In this document: positions 5,790 through 10,177 of the stretch, one piece after another
Layout of the letters: the number at the start of each line of letters is the position of its first letter
How positions within the stretch are numbered: position 1 is the first letter of the stretch
Assembly: GCA_019634245.1 (NCBI GenBank)
Contig: JAHQVR010000123.1
Location: forward strand, 1-10,177
DNA from: Gammaproteobacteria bacterium
Lineage (GTDB): Bacteria > Pseudomonadota > Gammaproteobacteria > Granulosicoccales > Granulosicoccaceae
Length of the DNA: 10,177 nucleotides
Direction of reading: 5' to 3'
Made by a program: the position numbers and the translations under genes
Notes under the pieces: generated by a model
Told to the model about the DNA's origin: nothing
The model's input: only the letters and a program-made list of their open reading frames with translations
Databases searched by the model: none

Positions 5790-8150
5790 TCAGAACATGC
5801 TCATCTGAGCGTCGGTTATGGTGCTGAAGCTCGTATCTAAAAATTGCAATATACCGTCAGCCGCTGGTGCCAGCTGTTTTTCCATGTAGTGCTGGTAATC
5901 AATGGGTGATTCGATGTTATCTGCAGGTTCGGGTCCATTTCGAGTTATCACATAACGGATCCAATGCCCTGGGTTCGATGCTTTACGCGCCGCTTGCACA
6001 TGAGGCGGTACATTTTTTTGGTAATCGCTGAGTTTTCGACGTAACCGTTTACGATACACCAATTCATCATCAAATCGACCTGCCTGCAAATCATTGGCGG
6101 TATCTCTTACCAAATCTTCAAATGGCTCATCGTGGAACACTCGATTGAACAACTGTTTTTGAAAATCTCGCGCTAAGGGTGTCCAATCCGTTCGGGCTGC
6201 TTCCAATCCCTTTACAATTAGATCAGGATCAGAATCTGGTCGAGTGACCAGTCCTGCATAGCGTTTTTTACTGCCTGTCGGCATTCCTCTAACGGTGGGC
6301 ATAAAGAACCGGGAATAGTGGGTTTCAAATTCCACCTCTAGATGAGAGTCCAATCGATAAGCTGACTTGAGGTGTTCAGTCCACCACTGGTTTAAGCTTT
6401 CCATCAGTCTCACACCCACTTGATTAGAAGATTCACTGGTATGGGAATCTCCAAGGAGTACAAAAAGGGAATCTGTATCGCCATAGATCACTTCATAGCC
6501 CTGAGTCTCTATCCATTCTTTGGATTGAGTAATAATTTCATGACCGCGACGAGTGATGCTACTTGCCAATTGTGGACTGTAAAAACGACAGCCATTCGAA
6601 CCGAGTACACCATAAAAGGAGTTCATAATAATCTTTATCGCTTGTGACAAAGGAGCGTTTTGATTCTTCTTTGCCAGATCCCGTGCCTCCCACAATTCTT
6701 CAATCAATCCAGGCAAAATATGAGTATCGCGAGAGAAGTTTGCTTCCAAAAATCCGGGGACTGGGTCTTCGCCCGGGTTGGCCATACCCAGAGGGTCTAC
6801 AAAAAAGGTGCGAATAATGCTGGGATACAGACTTTTAAAATCCAGTACTAGTACGTTGTTATACAAACCGGGTTTGGAATCGAGTACATAACCACCTGGG
6901 CTTCCGAGTCCGTTTGTATCACTGCCAACATCAGTAGCCACATACCCTTGGCGATGTAAACGCGGTAGGTATAAATTATCGAATGCAGCCACTGAACCAC
7001 CCAACCTGTCGATGGGCAGTCCGGTGAGGCTGGCACGTTCTACGGCAAATGCCATCAAATCGGCTTTCGCAAAAATTTGGTTGACCAACTGACAGTCGCG
7101 TATGTTGTAGTCAGCAAGCATTGGCTTGTCTTCCCTGAATTGCCGATTAATTTCGGCCACTTTGTTTTGGTCCGATGAGATCAGCTTGCCAGTGCCTAAT
7201 AACTCGTGGGCGACTGAATCGAGTGACATGCTTTCAAAGGTCCAAAAGCCAGCGCGTAGTAGATCGATTCCGTCAAGCACGGCGCGACCCGGCACGCGAG
7301 CAATTTTGGGTTGACCGGCGCTACCAGGTTGCAATACCGCTGAACGCTCTTGGTTACGACCCAGTGCAAACGGGATGTTTAACGCTCGGCATTTTTTGTC
7401 TAAAAAATCCAAGTCAAAGTTGATGACGCTCCAACCCGTGATTACATCCGGATCCAGGCGCTGAACATAGTCCAGAAAACGCAGCATCAATACTTTTTCA
7501 CTGTCGCAATAGGTCAGTTCATAGCCATCTCGTTGTTCGGTATCCGTTCTGGAGTCATCCAGCATAAACACCACGTCACCCGGTCTATATAGATGCTCTT
7601 CAACGCCATCGCAGGACGGGATACTACCCGTGCAGTCGAACACATGATTCGCCACACCGATGGAATAAAGCATCGTCGAATTGGCCCGCATCTCAATATC
7701 TAGCGACATGGCAAGTAGTTTTGGTTTGTAGGTGCTGGGCGCGAGTTTGGGATGAATAAATTGGCTAAAATTTTCCAATGTATTTGGTATTCCAGTGATC
7801 GAAACACCGGCTCGAACAAATCGTTCCATTAAATATCGATCATTGGGCTTCACATCGGATTCGCACAGGCTGGGTGCTCGACTTCGAAGTTCTGTCAATT
7901 GTTTTTGTTGTGAGAAGTACAGCCCATCGACGTGGTCGCCACCGAGTTTGCGTAATTCCAGAGGACGACGTTGGGCACCCAACGGCAAATCGATAGGCTG
8001 GCTGCGCTCCACAAAGCAAACCGATTCTTGCTGCGGCACTGCAATCAGAACCGGTCCGTTGTCACAGGTAGCCCAAAAACGCAGCTCAACTCCGTTGCGC
8101 GTGTCCTGCCAGTGGCGAGTCAGTAAAAATGCGTCAAACGTCTCCGACAT
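5790..8150 (-). CDS. polB: DNA polymerase II, family B
   Basis: A template-directed DNA polymerase with 3'-5' proofreading, used in damage tolerance and restart of stalled forks. Its 786 residues match the 783 of the E. coli enzyme, and the N-terminus (LLTRHWQDT, DNGP, PQESV) aligns with it, supporting this start. The exonuclease motifs are complete: Exo I SLDIEM (Asp151, Glu153), Exo II GWSVINFDLDF (Asp246) and Exo III YNIRDC (Asp352). The polymerase motifs are also complete: A DFKSLYPSII (Asp437), B KIIMNSFYGVLGS (506-518), C YGDTDSLF (Asp558, Asp560), then KKRYAGL (628-634). The protein ends in QMSMF (782-786), a sliding-clamp binding peptide like the one ending the E. coli enzyme. No Shine-Dalgarno site is visible. 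In E. coli polB belongs to the LexA regulon, but no CTGT-N8-ACAG box is present upstream here. Confidence 0.97.
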   Translation of the reverse strand: MSETFDAFLLTRHWQDTRNGVELRFWATCDNGPVLIAVPQQESVCFVERSQPIDLPLGAQRRPLELRKLGGDHVDGLYFSQQKQLTELRSRAPSLCESDVKPNDRYLMERFVRAGVSITGIPNTLENFSQFIHPKLAPSTYKPKLLAMSLDIEMRANSTMLYSIGVANHVFDCTGSIPSCDGVEEHLYRPGDVVFMLDDSRTDTEQRDGYELTYCDSEKVLMLRFLDYVQRLDPDVITGWSVINFDLDFLDKKCRALNIPFALGRNQERSAVLQPGSAGQPKIARVPGRAVLDGIDLLRAGFWTFESMSLDSVAHELLGTGKLISSDQNKVAEINRQFREDKPMLADYNIRDCQLVNQIFAKADLMAFAVERASLTGLPIDRLGGSVAAFDNLYLPRLHRQGYVATDVGSDTNGLGSPGGYVLDSKPGLYNNVLVLDFKSLYPSIIRTFFVDPLGMANPGEDPVPGFLEANFSRDTHILPGLIEELWEARDLAKKNQNAPLSQAIKIIMNSFYGVLGSNGCRFYSPQLASSITRRGHEIITQSKEWIETQGYEVIYGDTDSLFVLLGDSHTSESSNQVGVRLMESLNQWWTEHLKSAYRLDSHLEVEFETHYSRFFMPTVRGMPTGSKKRYAGLVTRPDSDPDLIVKGLEAARTDWTPLARDFQKQLFNRVFHDEPFEDLVRDTANDLQAGRFDDELVYRKRLRRKLSDYQKNVPPHVQAARKASNPGHWIRYVITRNGPEPADNIESPIDYQHYMEKQLAPAADGILQFLDTSFSTITDAQMSMF

Positions 8151-8176
8151 ATTGGATTGGATGTTAATTAGGTGCG

Positions 8177-8199
8177 GTAGACTTGAACCTTAAGTCTAC
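8177..8199. promoter_or_regulatory. Perfect inverted repeat between polB and the membrane gene
   Basis: GTAGACTT (8177-8184) and AAGTCTAC (8192-8199) are perfect 8-bp arms around seven bases. The site lies in the middle of the 63-bp gap between two divergent start codons (8150 and 8214), where both promoters must sit. It is not an E. coli-type LexA box. As neither gene ends here, a terminator is excluded; a shared operator is the simplest reading. Confidence 0.5.
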
Positions 8200-8213
8200 A
8201 CCCAGCCCAAGCT

Positions 8214-8798
8214 ATGTTGAGATATTTACCTGGAATCCTTGTTGTACAACTCGTCACAGTGGCGATTTTTTGGGCTAATCAGGATCGATCTGTCAATGAT
8301 CTCTTGGTCAGTGCCGTGTTGCCAGCGGCGTTGATTGCGCTGGTGACCGCGTTTTGGTTTGCCAGTATCTCCCGTGCTGATGGAGAACGATTGCTGGGCA
8401 AAATTCGCCACCAACACGCTAAAGAAAGAGAAAAACTACAGATTGATGCAGAAAAAGATAAAGCGAAGGTGCTTAAGGAAACCCATAAAACCATTCGTAG
8501 AGAAGAGCGTCGAGTCGGTCGAAAAGCCAATTTAAAGGTCGGGCTTGCGTTCATGGGCGCAGCTATGGCTGGGGTGGTCATGATAATCACCGAGCTGTTG
8601 ACATTGGGGTTAATAACGATCACGACCGCTGGTGGAGCGATGGGTGGCTATTTGTTACGTTGGAGGCAGGCTAGTCAACCGGTAAATAACGAGCTAGCAG
8701 ACAACCAATACGAGGTGGTTTCTGTGCAAGATTCCAATGAGGAGTCCAATACCCGTCCAAGCCCGTCGACTAGCAAACAACTACCAGAAAAGCTTTAA
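8214..8798 (+). CDS. Unknown inner-membrane protein with a basic helix
   Basis: I do not recognise this 194-residue family. Two hydrophobic segments lie near the N-terminus (about 4-21 and 30-51). A long, highly charged, helix-prone and largely basic stretch follows (about 55-107, rich in Lys, Arg and Glu). Then comes a second hydrophobic pair (about 108-127 and 129-149) ending in the small-residue motif GGAMGGYLLRW. The tail (150-194) is polar, rich in Ser, Asn and Glu, and probably disordered. This suggests a four-helix inner-membrane protein with a cytoplasmic coiled-coil or nucleic-acid- or lipid-contacting loop. No Shine-Dalgarno site precedes the ATG. The gene starts 63 bp from polB in the opposite direction and lies 33 bp before the amidase gene, with which it is probably co-transcribed. 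No function is proposed. Confidence 0.75.
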   Translation: MLRYLPGILVVQLVTVAIFWANQDRSVNDLLVSAVLPAALIALVTAFWFASISRADGERLLGKIRHQHAKEREKLQIDAEKDKAKVLKETHKTIRREERRVGRKANLKVGLAFMGAAMAGVVMIITELLTLGLITITTAGGAMGGYLLRWRQASQPVNNELADNQYEVVSVQDSNEESNTRPSPSTSKQLPEKL

Positions 8799-8817
8799 CA
8801 TGTGTTGGAGCCTATAT

Positions 8818-8822
8818 AAGGA
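8818..8822 (+). promoter_or_regulatory. Ribosome binding site of the amidase gene
   Basis: AAGGA at 8818-8822 stands nine bases before the ATG at 8832. A second purine stretch, GGAAG, touches the ATG and is too close to work, so the AAGGA is the likely site. Confidence 0.55.
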
Positions 8823-8831
8823 TAGTGGAAG

Positions 8832-10177
8832 ATGACAGATACAACCCCACTGTGGCAGTGGAACGTCGTGGAGATCACAAAGGCCACGCGCGATGGCGCT
8901 CTGTCAGCCCGAGAAGTTACTGAAGCGGCAATTTCGAGAATGGATGAGATCAATCCAGAATTGAATGCGGTAGTGGAGGCCCTTACAGCAGAGGCGAAAA
9001 ACCAAGCCGATGTACTCGATCGTTGTGACGCTCCCAAGGGGCCACTGCATGGCGTTCCTGTGACTATCAAGATCAACGTAGATCAGGAAGGGCACGCCAC
9101 AAGCAACGGTGTACCTGCGTTTAAAACTTTGATAGCACCTGATGATGCACCTGTCGTTCGTCAATTAAAGGCCGCAGGGGCTGTTGTTATTGGTCGCACA
9201 AACACCCCAGAATTTTCCTTTCGGGCAGACACGGATAATCCTCTTTACGGCCGGACTCACAATCCATGGGGAAAACATGTTTCAGCTGGAGGCTCTTCCG
9301 GCGGTGCGGCCTCGGCGGTCATGGCGGGTATCGGCGCGTTAGCTCATGGCAACGATATTGGTGGTTCTCTGCGTTTTCCGGCTTCAGCCAATGGAGCGGT
9401 CACGGTTAAACCGGGCCTGGGCCGAGTACCTGCCTGGAATCCAAGCCAACACGCTGAACGTGGTTTGTTAGCGCAATCAATGTCGGTACAAGGACTAATT
9501 GCACGAAACGCGTCTGATTTGCAGGCATCGATGCCGGTGATGATAAACACCGACGCTCGCGATCCTTTTCATGTGCCGTTACCTTGGCAAGGAGAACCAC
9601 CCAAATCACCTATTCGCGTAGCCATGTCACGCGATGATTTCGGTTTCGGATTGCATCCTGCAGTGGTCACTGCGCTAGACAACGCAGCCGGTGCATTGTC
9701 GAAGGCAGGCTATATTGTAGAGGAGGTGGATCCGCCTGCGGTTCAAGAAGCTGCAGAAGTGGGTTACCGATTATTGCTCGGTGAAGTGAAAGCGCTGTTG
9801 GGCGATGATATCAACCGTTATGGTTCCGAGAAACTGAATTCCATTTTTGATCAATACTACAAGCGGTTCCCACCCTTTACCGGTGTCGAGGCAATTCAAA
9901 AATTAGCGCAGCGAACGCATTACGCCCGACAATGGTCGTTGTTTCTTGAGCAGTATCCTTTGGTTCTAACTCCGTTTTTACTCCAGCCGTTTTTTGCCCC
10001 CGGCCGTGACGCAGAAGGACCAGAAGGTGTTCATGATGCGTTAGGTTGCGCCCATTGGTCATTCATCATGAATTTTCTCGGATTGCCTGCTGGAAATTTA
10101 CCCACGTATATCGCGAAATTACCTCAAGGCCCGCAGCCCATTGGAGTTCAGATAGTTGGTCAGCGATGGCGGGAGGA
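8832..10177 (+). CDS. Amidase-signature family hydrolase, cut by window end
   Basis: The first 448 residues of an amidase-signature enzyme, open to the last base of the window; the C-terminal end is missing. The family hydrolyses amide bonds through a Ser-cisSer-Lys triad, and all three are here: Lys80 in GVPVTIKIN, Ser155 in SAGGSSGGAA and Ser179 in GNDIGGSLRFPAS. The spacings of 75 and 24 residues equal those of the fatty acid amide hydrolase triad as I recall it. An EFSF segment follows the GRTNTP strand, as is usual in the family. No signal peptide is visible, so a cytoplasmic enzyme is likely. No gatB or gatC is adjacent, and the segment after the triad differs from the usual GatA pattern, so a stand-alone amidase is favoured over a tRNA amidotransferase subunit. 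The substrate cannot be told. It sits 33 bp after the unknown membrane gene in the same direction, probably as one operon. Confidence 0.93.
   Translation, partial: MTDTTPLWQWNVVEITKATRDGALSAREVTEAAISRMDEINPELNAVVEALTAEAKNQADVLDRCDAPKGPLHGVPVTIKINVDQEGHATSNGVPAFKTLIAPDDAPVVRQLKAAGAVVIGRTNTPEFSFRADTDNPLYGRTHNPWGKHVSAGGSSGGAASAVMAGIGALAHGNDIGGSLRFPASANGAVTVKPGLGRVPAWNPSQHAERGLLAQSMSVQGLIARNASDLQASMPVMINTDARDPFHVPLPWQGEPPKSPIRVAMSRDDFGFGLHPAVVTALDNAAGALSKAGYIVEEVDPPAVQEAAEVGYRLLLGEVKALLGDDINRYGSEKLNSIFDQYYKRFPPFTGVEAIQKLAQRTHYARQWSLFLEQYPLVLTPFLLQPFFAPGRDAEGPEGVHDALGCAHWSFIMNFLGLPAGNLPTYIAKLPQGPQPIGVQIVGQRWRE

Noticed and set aside
8177..8199. LexA (SOS) box upstream of polB
   Set aside because: The inverted repeat has neither the CTG/CAG core nor the spacing of the gammaproteobacterial box, so it is reported only as an unknown operator candidate.
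8795..9164. Two minus-strand frames opposite the amidase start
   Set aside because: The plus strand codes an amidase with a complete catalytic triad and correct spacings, so these are shadows.

Overview
The window looks like chromosomal DNA from a free-living, probably marine, gammaproteobacterium. The evidence is a malate synthase G and a family B DNA polymerase II that both closely follow the Escherichia coli layout, a GH16 polysaccharide-degrading lipoprotein with a Thr/Asp/Gly/Ser linker, and a P460-type c-heme lipoprotein. Base composition is intermediate. I see no insertion sequence, integrase, phage gene, CRISPR array, rRNA or tRNA. The genus cannot be fixed from this sequence.

Layout, left to right. 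Positions 1-430 hold no recognisable gene: there is a 9-bp inverted repeat, a doubtful small ORF (184-528, +) and a strong hairpin terminator (376-408) that ends the GH16 gene. The GH16 lipoprotein gene lies on the minus strand (431-2365). A gene-free stretch (2366-2792) separates it from glcB, malate synthase G (2793-4970, +). Next come a possible operator/promoter block and a gene for a P460-family c-heme lipoprotein (5150-5662, +), closed by a 13-bp-stem terminator. polB (5790-8150, -) converges on that gene. A 63-bp divergent region carries a perfect 8-bp-arm inverted repeat. From it a small four-helix membrane protein of unknown function (8214-8798, +) is read away from polB. An amidase-signature hydrolase follows 33 bp later (8832 to the window edge, +) and is cut by the window end.

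The genes do not form one pathway. glcB closes the glyoxylate route from two-carbon compounds to malate. The GH16 enzyme probably acts on an external beta-glucan or algal galactan. The P460 protein would act in the periplasm, possibly on hydroxylamine or NO. polB serves DNA repair and translesion synthesis. The only likely operon is the membrane protein plus the amidase. I see no clearly novel multi-gene system. The best leads are the membrane-anchored P460 protein, the unknown membrane protein next to polB, and several palindromes in promoter regions.
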